Shown here: in pieces, positions 43,303 through 53,248 of the stretch
Layout of the letters: the number at the start of each line of letters is the position of its first letter
How positions within the stretch are numbered: position 1 is the first letter of the stretch
Assembly (NCBI GenBank): GCA_963832725.1
Contig: CAWHVG010000002.1
Location: 1,178,001 to 1,242,000, forward strand
DNA from: JAEZBP01 sp963832725
GTDB taxonomy: Bacteria > Myxococcota_A > Polyangia > Polyangiales > Sandaracinaceae
Direction of reading: 5' to 3'
DNA length: 64,000 nucleotides
Translations under genes and position numbers: made by a program
Notes under the pieces: model-generated
The model's input: the letters and a program-made list of their open reading frames with translations, nothing else
Databases searched by the model: none
Told to the model about the DNA's origin: nothing

Positions 43303-45904
43303 TCAGAACGCGAGCGGGTCGGGCTCGACCTCGGGCAGGTGGACGTCGAGCCTCACCAGCGGGCGGCCCCGCTGCGCGCGGTAGGCCGCGTAGTGCGTGA
43401 GCACGCGGCGCACGTAGCGGTGCGTCTGATCGAAGGGGATGCGCTCGAGGAAGGCGTCGAGCGGCATGGTGTCCGCGCAGTCGCGCATCCACCGGCGGAC
43501 GTTGTGCGGGCCGCCGTTGTACGAGGCGATGGCCAGCGGCAGGCGCCCGTCGAAGCGCTCGATCAGCGACGAGAGATACCAAGCCGCGAACTCGATGTTC
43601 ACCTCGGGCTTCAGGAGCTGGTCGACGGTGAAGTCGTCCCGCCCGAGCCGGTGGGCGATCAGTCGGCCGGTGCGCGGCATGATCTGCATCAGCCCGATGG
43701 CGCCCGCGTACGAGATGATCCGCGGGTTGTAGACGCTCTCGACGCGCATGACCGCGAAGAGCAGCTCGGGTTCGATGTCGTAACGGTGGGCGGCGGCCTC
43801 CACGATGTCCGCGTAGGCTCGCGGCCGCGGGCCGGCGACGTCGAACCCGCCGAAGCGGATGGCCAGGCCGTGGTCCCCGAGCGCGGCGCACACGCGGGCC
43901 AAGGTGGCAGTGGCCGACGCGGGCAGGCCGCGACGCTCGCGCCAGGTCGGCATCGACACGCGGTGGTGCGGCGGCGCGTTCCCCCGCATCACGGCGACGA
44001 GCCCCGCCCGCAGCGAGCCGGAGCCGCGCGCGTCGCGCCACGCGGCGTAGGTCTCGTGCAGCTCGTCCGTCGCCGCTCGCATCTCGCCCAGACGCACCAG
44101 GTCGAGCGCCCGCCGCAGCCAGGGGAACGCCTCTCCTCGCTCCTCCGCCAGCGGCGCCAGGAGCTGGACGATCTCCTCGCGAGACAGAATCGACCGGCGG
44201 GTGCGCCGCGCCGTCGTCGCGGAGCTCCGCTTCGGTCGCGGCTTCGTCTGCTTCGAGGAGCGGATCGACGTCACTCTCGTCGTCCGCCGGCGGGGCCGTC
44301 TCGGCGGACTCGAAGGGGCTCGGCGGAGGCGGAAGCGTGCAGCTCACGTCGCCGGGGCGACCGAGCGCGTCGCTCTTGGCCGAGACGCCAGGAGGCACCG
44401 GTGTGTACGGTCCGGTGCAGGCGATCCCCGGCGGGAGCAGCGCGGCGACGGGTTGGGGCGTCCGCGTCGGGGCGTGGCTGGTGGCTCGGAGGCGCGTGCG
44501 CGCCCACAGCGCGTAGTAAGGCAGCCGCTGGTTGTCGAGCGCGACGACCTGGGTGTACTGCGCTCGCGCCTCCTCGATGCGGCCCATCCGCTCCAGTGAG
44601 CGCGCGTAGTGGTAGCGCGCGGCCACGCCGTAGCGCGGGTGGGAGAGCACGCTCCGCAGGAGGTCCGCGACGACGCTGTCCTGGCCGGTCCCCGCCGCCA
44701 GGATGGCCGCCTCGAAGCGCAGGCCCGGCGGCACTCGATCGCGATGCTCGATCTGAGTCAGCGCGTCGTCGATGGCGTCGCGCAGCCCGCCTTGCGCGGC
44801 GATCCGCAGGACGGCGAAGAGCCGGGTCGTCGACTGGCGCGAGAGCGGGCGGCCATGCGTGACCGCTCGGATGCGCCGCTCGATCTGCTCGGTGTCGCGC
44901 GCGCAGGCCGCGTCCTCGATGTCCTCTTCTTGGGCTTCGAGCGAAGCGGCCTCGTCCTCGTCGAGCGAGGGCAGGCCCCGCGCTTCGCGGAGAAGGCGCC
45001 GCGCGTCGTCCCAGCGTCCCTCGACCCTCGCGATGCGAGCCGAGGAGCCGGCGAGCTGCTGTTGGAGCACGCGCGGCAGCTCCATGGCCGAGAGCCGCGC
45101 CACCTCGTCGCGCGCTTGTTCGTAGTAGCCGGCGCGGGTGAGCCGCTCGGCCCGCTCGACCTGCTGGGTGAGCGTCAGCTCGCGGACCTCCACGCCCTCG
45201 GCGCGGAGGCGAGCCATCTCCGTCCGAGCGTCGGCGGCGAAGGAGGTGCCGGGATGCTCGAGGTCGAGATGCCGGAAGAGGCGGCCGGCCTCGTCGCGGT
45301 CGCCGCGGGCCTCGATCATGCGGGCGCGGAGGAGCGCCAGCTCGTCGCTCTGCGGCAAGTCGGGGTAGTGCCTGTGCAGCGCCTCGAGCTCGTCCTCGGC
45401 GTGGCGATCGCCGATGGACAGGAGGCAGCGGACGTGCCCGACCTCGGCCTGGGCTGCGACGTCGCGCTGGGGGCTCTCCATCGCGCGGGCGTAGGCCTCG
45501 CAGGCGAGCGAGTCCGCGCCGTCGGCCATGCGGTAGCCGGCCTCCTCGAGCGCCAACCGGTCGGCGAGGTCGGGGAAGGCGCGCTCGACGACCCGGAGCG
45601 CCAGCACGGCCTGCTCGGGGCGGCCGTGGGCGGCGAGATCGCGGGCTCGCGCGAGCGCGTCGCGTGCGTCGCCGTCGTCGATCTCCTCGGTGAGGACGGG
45701 ACCGCTCGGAGCGCGCAGCGCGCACATCGTGGGCGCGGGCTCGGCGCTCTGCCACGCCGGCGTGAACATCTGGTCCGCCGGGTCGGCTTCGCGATACGCG
45801 CAGAGGGGCGCGGAATCGTAGGCGGCGACCCTGTCGGTGACGAGGGTGGCCGCGGCGAGGACCACCGATGAGAACACGAAAAATTCGAAGGACTTACTTC
45901 GCAT
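43303..45904 (-). CDS. Soluble lytic murein transglycosylase, Slt70-like (frameshifted)
   Basis: Corrected length 866 residues. Signal peptide FEFFVFSSVVLAAATLV, a long alpha-helical superhelix of TPR-like units as in Slt70, then a C-terminal lysozyme-like domain: LLFAVMRVESVYNPRIISYA (catalytic Glu in RVES), GAIGLMQIMP, and LPLAIASYNGGPHNVRRW. It cleaves peptidoglycan glycan strands to 1,6-anhydro products. The frame breaks at 44187-44191; removing one base of gene-sense GATTC gives PPVDLSREEIVQLL. ATG 45904 precedes the signal peptide; ATG 45937 is an alternative. Confidence 0.88.
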
Positions 45905-46459
45905 TCGATGCGACCCCCACTCGGCAGGATTAGGCATCGGGGGCCACTGTGCAAAAAACGAGCGGCTGGTGGCGCCTGGTCACGGACGATCACGCATCTG
46001 GGCTGGAAAAATGCAGCGTAATGCTGTCTTTGTACGTTCGTTGTTCGTGATCTGGTTGCTCGAGGCTCAGCGCGCCGGCGAGTCGCGCGTCTCCGAGCCG
46101 GGATGTGCGGCGGCCCCGAAACGGTGACGGCGCCGCGAGATCGCCGGCCCGACCCGAGGCTGGGACGGTCGGGCCAAGTCACCCGGTGTACGGACTCGCC
46201 TGCGATCCGGTCAGAACCGCGTCGGCGGGCGCGGCGGCTCCGGCACGACGACGGGACCCAGCGCCTCTCGGAGCACCTTCGGGACCCAGCGAGAGGCGAT
46301 GCTCACCGGAAACACGTCCCAGCGTACCCGTCGTTTCCCGCCGGCGCCCGCGGTTCGACAGCCCGATCCGAGCGGTCACGGATGAGGCGCGACATCCGTG
46401 ACGCGGTCGCGCGCGACGGGGCTGCGCCGTGCTCGGCGCGCGTCTCGGCTCGGCAGAGG
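45905..46459. other. 555-base gap with three perfect hairpins
   Basis: No gene is supported. Inverted repeats: GGCCCGACC/GGTCGGGCC (46146-46154 and 46167-46175), CGCCTCTCG/CGAGAGGCG (46262-46270 and 46290-46298), and GTCACGGATG/CATCCGTGAC (46375-46384 and 46393-46402). The region lies 3' of the proS operon and 5' of the transglycosylase on the minus strand, so some may end proS transcription. The part at 45945-46030 is A/T-richer and probably holds the transglycosylase promoter. Confidence 0.55.
46375..46402 (-). terminator. Hairpin after the proS operon
   Basis: 10-bp perfect stem GTCACGGATG/CATCCGTGAC with an 8-base loop, 58 bases beyond the stop of the small membrane gene; no T-run follows on the minus strand. 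Confidence 0.4.
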
Positions 46460-46660
46460 TCAGGGCGTCGCGTCGGCGGGCGGTGTCGCCGGGGCCTCTT
46501 CGGCGGGCGCGCTCTCCCCGCTCTCGTCCTCGTCCGATTGATCGGTGAGCTCGGGGACGACGACGGTGAAGACCGACGCGACGACGATCAGCGCGAAGCA
46601 CACCCAGAGGATGATCTGGGAGAGGAGCGGGGAAACGCGCGGCTCGGCCTCGTCCGTCAT
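46460..46660 (-). CDS. Small single-pass membrane protein
   Basis: 66 residues: acidic N-terminus, one helix (LLSQIILWVCFALIVVASVF TVVV), and an acidic Pro/Ala/Glu tail. AGGAGAG lies eight bases before ATG 46660. Only 14 bases after the proS stop on the same strand, so likely co-transcribed. No family recognised. Confidence 0.7.
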   Translation of the reverse strand: MTDEAEPRVSPLLSQIILWVCFALIVVASVFTVVVPELTDQSDEDESGESAPAEEAPATPPADATP

Positions 46661-46674
46661 TCGTTCGCTCTCCT

Positions 46675-48396
46675 TCAGCAGCGGCCGCCGGCTTCCCGGA
46701 TGCGCGCCACGATGGCGTCCGCCGCGCCTTCGAGCGGGATCATCTCCTGCTCGCTCGCGCCGCGCGCCTTCAGCTCCAGCTTTCCTTCGGCCAGGCCGCG
46801 CTTGCCCACCGTGATCCGGAGCGGGATGCCGATGAGATCGGCGTCCTTGAACTTCACGCCGGGGCGCTCGTCGCGGTCGTCGAGGAGGACCTCCGCGCCG
46901 CGCTCGACCAGCTCGTCGTAGAGCTTCGACGCAACGTCCTTCTGCTCGTCCTCTTTGCCGATGGGCGTGAGGATGACCTGGTAGGGCGCGATGGCCATGG
47001 GCCAGCGGATGCCGTCTTTGTCGTGGTTCTGCTCCACCGCCGTCGCCACCAGGCGCGAGACGCCGATGCCGTAGCAGCCCATGACGACGGGCTCGTCGTT
47101 GCCCTCTTCGTCCAGGTAGGTCGCGCGCATCTTCGCGCTGTAGTGCGTGCCGAGGATGAAGATGTGGCCGCCCTCGATGCCGCGGTAGAGCGAGAGCGCC
47201 GAGCCGCAGTTGGGGCAGCGGTCGCCCTCGCGCACCATCCGGATCGGCGCCACGTCACCCTCGAAGTCGCGACCGTAGGTCACGTTGGCGAAGTGGTAGT
47301 CGGTCTCGTTCGCGCCCGTCACGCCGTTCAGGACGTGGGTGACCTCGGGATCGACGACCACGCGGCCGCCGAACCCGACCGGGCCGGCGAAGCCGGGCGC
47401 CGCGCCGGTCGCCTTCTGCACGTCGGCGTCGGTGGCCATGAAGACCTCGTCGACGCCCAGCAGGCGCGCGAGCTTGACCTCGTTGACCTCGTGGTCGCCG
47501 CGGACGACCGCCATCACGACCTGCTCGCCCGCCAAGTAGAGCAGCGACTTGAGCATGCCCTCCGGGCGCAGCCCGCCGCCGATGAAGCTCACTACCTCGT
47601 CGATGGTGCGCGCGCCGGGCGTATGGACCCGCTCGCGATCCTTCATCTCCCGCTTGTGGTCCTTGGCCGCGTCCGAGACGACCGTCTCCGCCACCTCGAC
47701 GTTCGCGGCGTACTCGCAGTTGGAGCAGGCCACGATCGCGTCCTCGCCGTTCTGCGCGAGGACCTGGAACTCGGCGCTCGTGCTGCCGCCCATGGCGCCG
47801 GTGTCGGCGCTGACCACGCGGTACTCGAGCCCCAGCCGCCGGAAGATCCGGTGGTAGGCCTCGCGCATCGTCTCGTAGCTCGAGACCGCAGCCTCCTCCG
47901 ACACGTCGAAGGAGTACGCGTCCTTCATGAGGAACTCGCGGCAGCGCAAGAGCCCGGCGCGGGGGCGGGGCTCGTCGCGGTACTTCATCTGGACCTGGTA
48001 GAGGTTGAGCGGGAGCTGCCGGTAGCTCTTCACCTCGCGCCGGATCAGATCGGTGATGATCTCCTCGTGGGTCGGGCCGAGGTGGTACTCGCCGCCCTTG
48101 CGGTCCTTCAGCCGGAAGAGCGTGTCGCCGAAGCTCTCGTAGCGGCCGCTCTCGGCGAAGTAGTCCTTCGGCAAGAAGGCCGGCATCAGGAGCTCCTGGG
48201 CCCCGGCGCGATCCATCTCGTCGCGGACGATGCTCGCGATCTTGTTCATCACGCGCAGGCCCATCGGCAGCATCTCGTAGATGCCGGCGCCGACCATCCG
48301 GACGAACCCGCCGCGCAAGAGCAGCACGTGGCTCGGCATGGTGGCGTCCTTGGGAGCCTCTTTGAGCGTGGGGATGAACGCGCGCGAGTAACGCAT
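46675..48396 (-). CDS. proS: Prolyl-tRNA synthetase, bacterial type with editing domain
   Basis: 573 residues. Class II motifs: motif 1 GAGIYEMLPMGLRVMNKIAS; motif 2 YRDEPRPRAGLLRCREFLMK DAYSF; motif 3 GCYGIGVSRLVATAVEQNHD. Between motifs 2 and 3 lies the YbaK-like insertion domain that removes mischarged alanine (residues about 225-385). A Cys pair (CSNCEY and CPNCGS) is seen. Divergent from the DUF2007 gene, 78 bases apart. Confidence 0.97.
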   Translation of the reverse strand: MRYSRAFIPTLKEAPKDATMPSHVLLLRGGFVRMVGAGIYEMLPMGLRVMNKIASIVRDEMDRAGAQELLMPAFLPKDYFAESGRYESFGDTLFRLKDRKGGEYHLGPTHEEIITDLIRREVKSYRQLPLNLYQVQMKYRDEPRPRAGLLRCREFLMKDAYSFDVSEEAAVSSYETMREAYHRIFRRLGLEYRVVSADTGAMGGSTSAEFQVLAQNGEDAIVACSNCEYAANVEVAETVVSDAAKDHKREMKDRERVHTPGARTIDEVVSFIGGGLRPEGMLKSLLYLAGEQVVMAVVRGDHEVNEVKLARLLGVDEVFMATDADVQKATGAAPGFAGPVGFGGRVVVDPEVTHVLNGVTGANETDYHFANVTYGRDFEGDVAPIRMVREGDRCPNCGSALSLYRGIEGGHIFILGTHYSAKMRATYLDEEGNDEPVVMGCYGIGVSRLVATAVEQNHDKDGIRWPMAIAPYQVILTPIGKEDEQKDVASKLYDELVERGAEVLLDDRDERPGVKFKDADLIGIPLRITVGKRGLAEGKLELKARGASEQEMIPLEGAADAIVARIREAGGRC

Positions 48397-48474
48397 GGCG
48401 CCGCTTTTAGCAGAGCCGCTGACGCCCGGCCACGGCCGGGGTAGCTCTGCCTGCCGGGAGCGGTACCCTCCGAC

Positions 48475-49068
48475 ATGGCGCGCGACCGATTCGTCACCCT
48501 CCAGCACGTGAGCGATCCCGTGCAGGCGGAGATGCTCCTGGATCTGCTGGAGCAGGAGGGCATCCCCGCCACCGTGCAGGGCAACAATCACAGCGCGCTG
48601 CTCGGGGGGCTGGCGGCGGCGGCGTTTCGGGTCCCTCTCCAAGTGCCGGAGGAGGACGTCGAGCGGGCGCGCGAGATCCTCGCCGCCCTCGAGGACTTCG
48701 ACGAAGTGGATCCGCTGGACGGAGAAGCTGCCGTGCCGGACGCGCTGGAGATGAGCTCCGGCGAGGGGCCCTACCGCTCGGCCGCGCTCGAGGATGCCGT
48801 GCCTCCCCGTCGCCGGTTGGTCGCCGTCTTCGCCGCCCTCATCCTGCCCATGGTCCTCGGCGCCTTCGGAGCGGGTCACCTCTACGTACGCTCCTACGTT
48901 CGGGGGTTCACGCTGCTGTGCCTCGGATGGACGTGTGTCATCGCCGGCTTGGGGGGCATGCGAGCGGCGTGGCTCGGTCTCCCCGTCGTGGTCGCGCTCG
49001 AATCTCGCCGGCGCGCTCGCCCGGATCCGCGCGCTCGAGACCCGCTGAGGCGCGGCCGCCTCGCTTGA
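48475..49068 (+). CDS. DUF2007 protein with C-terminal TM2-like membrane domain
   Basis: 197 residues. N-terminal DUF2007 ferredoxin-like module: LQHVSDPVQAEMLLDLLEQE and GIPATVQGNNHSALL, then PLQVPEEDVERAREILA. Residues 115-170 form two helices with GAFGAGHLYVRSYVRGFTLL, resembling the TM2 domain turn. Basic tail. DUF2007 modules are putative regulatory or ligand-binding units. Confidence 0.72.
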   Translation: MARDRFVTLQHVSDPVQAEMLLDLLEQEGIPATVQGNNHSALLGGLAAAAFRVPLQVPEEDVERAREILAALEDFDEVDPLDGEAAVPDALEMSSGEGPYRSAALEDAVPPRRRLVAVFAALILPMVLGAFGAGHLYVRSYVRGFTLLCLGWTCVIAGLGGMRAAWLGLPVVVALESRRRARPDPRARDPLRRGRLA

Positions 49069-49153
49069 CACCCGCGGTGCCGCTCCTCACCGTGAATCGA
49101 GGGGCTCGCGCGGGCCCTTCTCGCTCTTTCGCGGACTGCCCCGAGGGTCGAGC

Positions 49154-51031
49154 ATGCCCATCTGGAACGAAGCCGTCGAGGGGATCGAGGTGCGCGGGCC
49201 CGAGGACCTCGACGCGATCGAGAGGACGCCCTTCGACGAGGTCACGGACGTCCGCAGCGTCTACGAGCTGCTGGGACGGCAGGCCGCCGAGCGCCCGGAC
49301 TGGCCGGCCATCGTGTTCATGCCCACGGCCGACCCGGATGGGCCCACTGTCACGCTGACCTATTGCGAGCTCTTCGCGCGCGTCACCCGGGCCGCGAATC
49401 TGTTCCACGCGCTGAGCGAGGGCGCGCCGCCGGTGGTGGCGCTGATGCTGCCCTCGCTGCCGGACGCGCATGTGGCGCTCTGGGCCGGGGCCGCGGCGGG
49501 GGTGGCGATGCCGCTGAACTTCCTGCTGCGCCCCGACGATCTGGCGGCGCTCGTCGAGACGGCGGGCGCGACCGTACTCGTCGCCCTCGGACCGCAGCCC
49601 GGGCTGGACATCTGGGAGAAAGCCCTCGCCGTGCGCGAGCGCGTGCCCACGCTCCGCGCGCTGGTGCAGGTCGGCGGCGTGCCGGCGGAGCGAGAGCTCG
49701 CGTTCGAGACGGCGCTCGCCGAGCAGCCGGACGATCATCTCGTCAGCGGCCGCACCTTCGCGCGGGGCGACATCGCCGCCTACTTCCACACCGGCGGCAC
49801 GACGGGGCTGCCGCGGCTGGCGTGCCACAGCAACGAGAACCACCTCGCGATGGCCTTCGGCGTCGGCCGCACCTGGGCGTTCGAGCCGGGCGAAGGGGTG
49901 ATGAACGGCCTGCCGATTTTCCACGTCGGCGGCGCGCTCGACGTCGGTCTGGCGCCGCTCGCCGCGGGCGCGTTCATGCTGCTGGTCACGCCCACCGGGC
50001 TGCGGAACCCGGGCGTGGTGAAGAACGTGTGGCGCATCGCGGCGAAGTTCCGGCTCGGCGTGGTGGGCGGTGTGCCGACCTCCATCGTGGCCATGCTCCG
50101 GACGCCGGTCGGCGACGCGGACATCTCCAGCGTGCGCATCGCGATCACCGGCGGATCGCCGCTTCCGCTCGAGCCTGCCAGGCAGTTCGAGGAGCGCTTC
50201 GGGATCGGGGTCCACGAGGTCTACGGGATGACGGAGACGTGCGGAAACGGCGTGGTCACGCCGCGACACACGCGCCGCGTCCCGGGCTCGTCCGGGCTGC
50301 GCACGCCCTACACCCAGGTGAAGACGGCGCGGTTGAAGCCCGACGGAACGCTCGGCGAGGACTGTCTCCCCGACGAGCCGGGCGTGATCCTCATGCGCGG
50401 TCCGACCGTGACGCCCGGCTACACCGATCCCGCCCTCGACGAAGGCGTGCGCGTCGCCGACGGCTGGCTGAGCACCGGCGATCTCGGACGCGTGACCGCC
50501 GAGGGGCGGGTCTTCATCACCGGTCGGGCCAAGGACGTGATCATCCGCTCGGGCCACAACATCGATCCGGCGCTGATCGAGGGCGCCGCCGACGCGCATC
50601 CGGACGTGCTGCACAGCGCGGCGGTGGGCATGCCGGACGAGTACGCGGGGGAGCTGCCGGCGCTCTTCGTCTCCGCTCGGCCCGGCGCCGAGCTCTCGGT
50701 CGAGGCGCTCCACGATTGGCTGCGCGCGCGGATCGCGGAGCAGCCGGCGCTGCCCAAGCGCATCGAGGTGCTCGCGGAGCTGCCGCTCACCGCGGTCGGC
50801 AAGATCTACAAGCCGGCCTTGCGCGCGCGGCTGATCGAGTCGGTCTTCGCGGCACGCCTGGACGACATCGGCGTGGACGTCGAGGTGGAGGCGGTGGTTC
50901 GACCCGGCCAGGGCATCGTCGCCACCGTGACGTGCCGCGGCGAGGCGGATCGAGCGGCGGTGGAGGCGGTCGTGTCCGAGCGTCTCGCCGGCTTCTCGCT
51001 CTACGCGCACGAGGCCCGCTGGGACGCGTAG
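49154..51031 (+). CDS. AMP-forming acyl-CoA synthetase
   Basis: 625 residues. ANL-superfamily motifs: P-loop YFHTGGTTGLPRLACHSNEN, VPTSIVAML, VYGMTETCGN, GWLSTGDLGRVTAEGRVFIT GRAKD, and the catalytic Lys region LTAVGKIYKPALR. The lead WNEAVEGIEVRGPEDL and the unusually long C-terminal domain (VEAVVRPGQGIVATVTCRGE) mark a subgroup annotated as acyl-CoA synthetase. Activates a fatty or aryl acid; chain length not determinable. Confidence 0.92.
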   Translation: MPIWNEAVEGIEVRGPEDLDAIERTPFDEVTDVRSVYELLGRQAAERPDWPAIVFMPTADPDGPTVTLTYCELFARVTRAANLFHALSEGAPPVVALMLPSLPDAHVALWAGAAAGVAMPLNFLLRPDDLAALVETAGATVLVALGPQPGLDIWEKALAVRERVPTLRALVQVGGVPAERELAFETALAEQPDDHLVSGRTFARGDIAAYFHTGGTTGLPRLACHSNENHLAMAFGVGRTWAFEPGEGVMNGLPIFHVGGALDVGLAPLAAGAFMLLVTPTGLRNPGVVKNVWRIAAKFRLGVVGGVPTSIVAMLRTPVGDADISSVRIAITGGSPLPLEPARQFEERFGIGVHEVYGMTETCGNGVVTPRHTRRVPGSSGLRTPYTQVKTARLKPDGTLGEDCLPDEPGVILMRGPTVTPGYTDPALDEGVRVADGWLSTGDLGRVTAEGRVFITGRAKDVIIRSGHNIDPALIEGAADAHPDVLHSAAVGMPDEYAGELPALFVSARPGAELSVEALHDWLRARIAEQPALPKRIEVLAELPLTAVGKIYKPALRARLIESVFAARLDDIGVDVEVEAVVRPGQGIVATVTCRGEADRAAVEAVVSERLAGFSLYAHEARWDA

Positions 51032-51034
51032 GCC

Positions 51035-51210
51035 TTCGAGGGCGAGCCAGCCGCCCGGGGCGGACTCGCTCGTCGACCGCAAACCGCGCGCCGTCGGGAC
51101 GCGGACGGCGCTCCGCTCGACCCGTTCGAGGGCGACTCCACCGTGGCGGCGAACTCGCTGGTGGGTGCGCCGCAAACCGGGCGCTGTCGAGATGCGGGCC
51201 GCGTCGTCGA
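51035..51210. repeat. Two diverged ~90-bp direct repeats
   Basis: TTCGAGGGCGA recurs at 51035 and 51125, and CCGCAAACCG / GCCGCAAACCGG recurs at the matching offset. Identity is moderate, roughly 70% by eye. Fills the gap between the synthetase and the VTT gene. Confidence 0.55.
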
Positions 51211-51249
51211 GGATGGTGCCGGCTCACCGATCGCGGTGCTGGCGCCACA

Positions 51250-51828
51250 TCAATGCAGGCTGACGCCCGCGCCGATGCCGGCCCAGATGATCGCGCCCGG
51301 GATCGAGCCGAGGGCGGCCACCCAGAGCTGGCGCCACGCCGGCACGCGTCGCGCGCCCGCCGCCACATTGGCCAGGTGATAGCCCATCGGCACCCAGCGC
51401 ACGCAGATGAGGAACACCGGGTGGTCGATCGGGAAGCGCTTCAGCCAGGCGGGGACGCGCGCGAGCTTCTCGTCGAGCGGGATGTCGGTCGCGCTGCGTC
51501 GCGCGAGCGCGTATTGGATCATCGAGCCGATGGTCCAGCCGGCCCAGGTGATGATGGCGCCGATGGCCCAGCCGTAGGTGGCCGAGCTGGCCAAGGCGAC
51601 GAGCTCGCTGGGGAAGGGCGCCGCCGCCAGCGCGGACTGGATGCCGAGCATCGCGAAGGGTGCCGCCAGCCCGCAGCGGTCGGCCAGCACCTGTGGGCCG
51701 CCGATGCTCTCGACCCAGCGGTGGACGAAAAAGGCGCCGACCAGAAACGCGACGACGAGCAGGGGGCCGGGGCGTAGAAGGGCGCGGAGGCGAGTGAGCA
51801 GGCGGGCGGAGAAGGTCGGACGATCCAT
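51250..51828 (-). CDS. VTT/TVP38-like (DedA-type) membrane protein
   Basis: 192 residues with about five hydrophobic segments. LLVVAFLVGAFFVHRWVESI, then AAPFPSELVALASSATYGWA with the re-entrant-loop pattern and ITWAGWTIGSMIQYALARRS followed by FLICVRWVPMGYHLANVAAG AR match the VTT (TVP38/TMEM64/DedA) fold with its conserved Gly/Arg. Such proteins act as lipid scramblases or carrier recyclers in the envelope. ATG 51828. Confidence 0.78.
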   Translation of the reverse strand: MDRPTFSARLLTRLRALLRPGPLLVVAFLVGAFFVHRWVESIGGPQVLADRCGLAAPFAMLGIQSALAAAPFPSELVALASSATYGWAIGAIITWAGWTIGSMIQYALARRSATDIPLDEKLARVPAWLKRFPIDHPVFLICVRWVPMGYHLANVAAGARRVPAWRQLWVAALGSIPGAIIWAGIGAGVSLH

Positions 51829-52138
51829 CGGGCTTTCGGAGAGCGGAGGCGAACGCCTCGTTCGTTTCGGGGTATCACGGCGAGACCCTCGTCGCTTGCG
51901 CGCGGGTGGATTAGCGGAGCGAATTCGACGCTTTCGGTGCGCTCGACCACGGCCTTCGACGCGAAGCGTGCGCGGGCGCTCGCCGGCTGCGGCGGACAAC
52001 CTCGGGGTCGGCGCAGAGCAGGGCCGTTCAGCGTCGAGGAGCCGCCGGTCCGAACGTGCGCCGGTTCCATCGCACGCCCGACGGCCGCCGCGCATTGTGG
52101 CCGAGCACGAGGCGCGAGTCGGCTACCATCGCCGGCCT
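51829..52138. other. 310-base divergent gap
   Basis: Lies between the minus-strand VTT gene and the plus-strand methylase gene. I see no gene, repeat or clear promoter in it. Confidence 0.5.
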
Positions 52139-53214
52139 GTGATCAAGTACCTGGGCAGCAAGCGGCTCTTGATCGACCCCATCGTCGCAGCGGTGAGAGG
52201 CTTCGGGCGGGTGGAGCGCGCGCTCAATCTCTTCAGCGGCACCTCCCGCGTGGGCCAAGCGCTCAAGCGCTCGGGGCTCTTCGTCACGGCCAACGATCAC
52301 CTCGCGTTCGCGTCCACGCTGGCGCGTTGCTACGTGGAGGCCGACGCCCGAGAGTGGCGCGAGCCCGCCGCCCGGCTCATCGACGAGCTCTCTCGTGTGC
52401 CTCCGCGCGCCGGCTACTTCACGCAGGCCTTCTGCGTCGACGCCCGCTACATCCAGCCGAAGAACGGCGAGCGGGTGGACGCCATCCGGGAGGCCATCCG
52501 CGAGCGGGATCTCCCGCCGGTGCTCGAGGCCGTCGCGCTCACCTCGCTGATGGAGGCGGCCGACCGCGTGGACTCCACCACGGGCGTGCAGATGGCCTAC
52601 CTGAAGAAGTGGGCGGCGCGCAGCCACAACGACCTCGCGCTGCGGCTGCCCGATCTCATCGACGGCCCCGGTGCCGCGATGCACTGCGAGGCGATCGACG
52701 CCGCCGACGCGGAGGCGGACGTGGCCTACCTCGACCCGCCCTACAATCAGCACAGCTACCTCGGCAACTACCACGTCTGGGAGACCCTGGTCCGCTGGGA
52801 TGCGCCGGAGAGCTACGGCATCGCCAACAAGCGCGTGGACTGCCGGAGCTACAAGAACGACTTCAACTCAGCGCCGCCGCATGCCGGCTGCGTTCGCGCG
52901 CTGTCGTCGAGCGCGTGCGGGCGCCGAACCTCGTCGTCTCGTTCAGCGACGAGGGATATCTCTCGCGGGAAGAGCTGGAGTCGATGCTCGCGGCGCGCGG
53001 TCACGTGCGGGTCGTCGGCACCGACTTCAAACGCTACGTCGGCGCGCAGATCGGCATCTTCAACCCGCGCGGGGAGAAGGTCGGCAAGGTCAGCCACCTG
53101 CGCAACCGGGAGATGCTCTTCGTCGTCTCGCCGGACCGGGCCGCCGCCGACCGCGCCGCCGACGCCGCCGCCGAGGCGATGGGCCGCGGCCGCACGGCCG
53201 AGCTGCCGCTCTGA
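52139..53214 (+). CDS. D12-class (Dam-like) adenine-specific DNA methylase, frameshifted
   Basis: About 357 residues after correction, from GTG 52139. VIKYLGSKRLLIDPIVAAV and ALNLFSGTSRVGQALKRSG (SAM-binding FxG-like motif I) then VAYLDPPYNQHSYLGNYHVW with catalytic DPPY motif IV. The frame fails between 52868 and 52905 (after KNDFNS); it resumes as VVERVRAPNLVVSFSDEGYL and FKRYVGAQIGIFNPRGEKVG. Two inserted bases or one lost base would fit. No restriction endonuclease is adjacent, so it is an orphan methylase; recognition sequence cannot be read from the protein by eye. Confidence 0.82.
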
Positions 53215-53248
53215 CCCGGTCCGCAGCGGGCGTTCGAACGCGAACGGA

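Noticed and set aside
53034..53248. Asparaginase C-terminus overlapping the methylase gene
   Set aside because: A one-base correction near 53313 gives a family-like end and a stop at 53249-53251.
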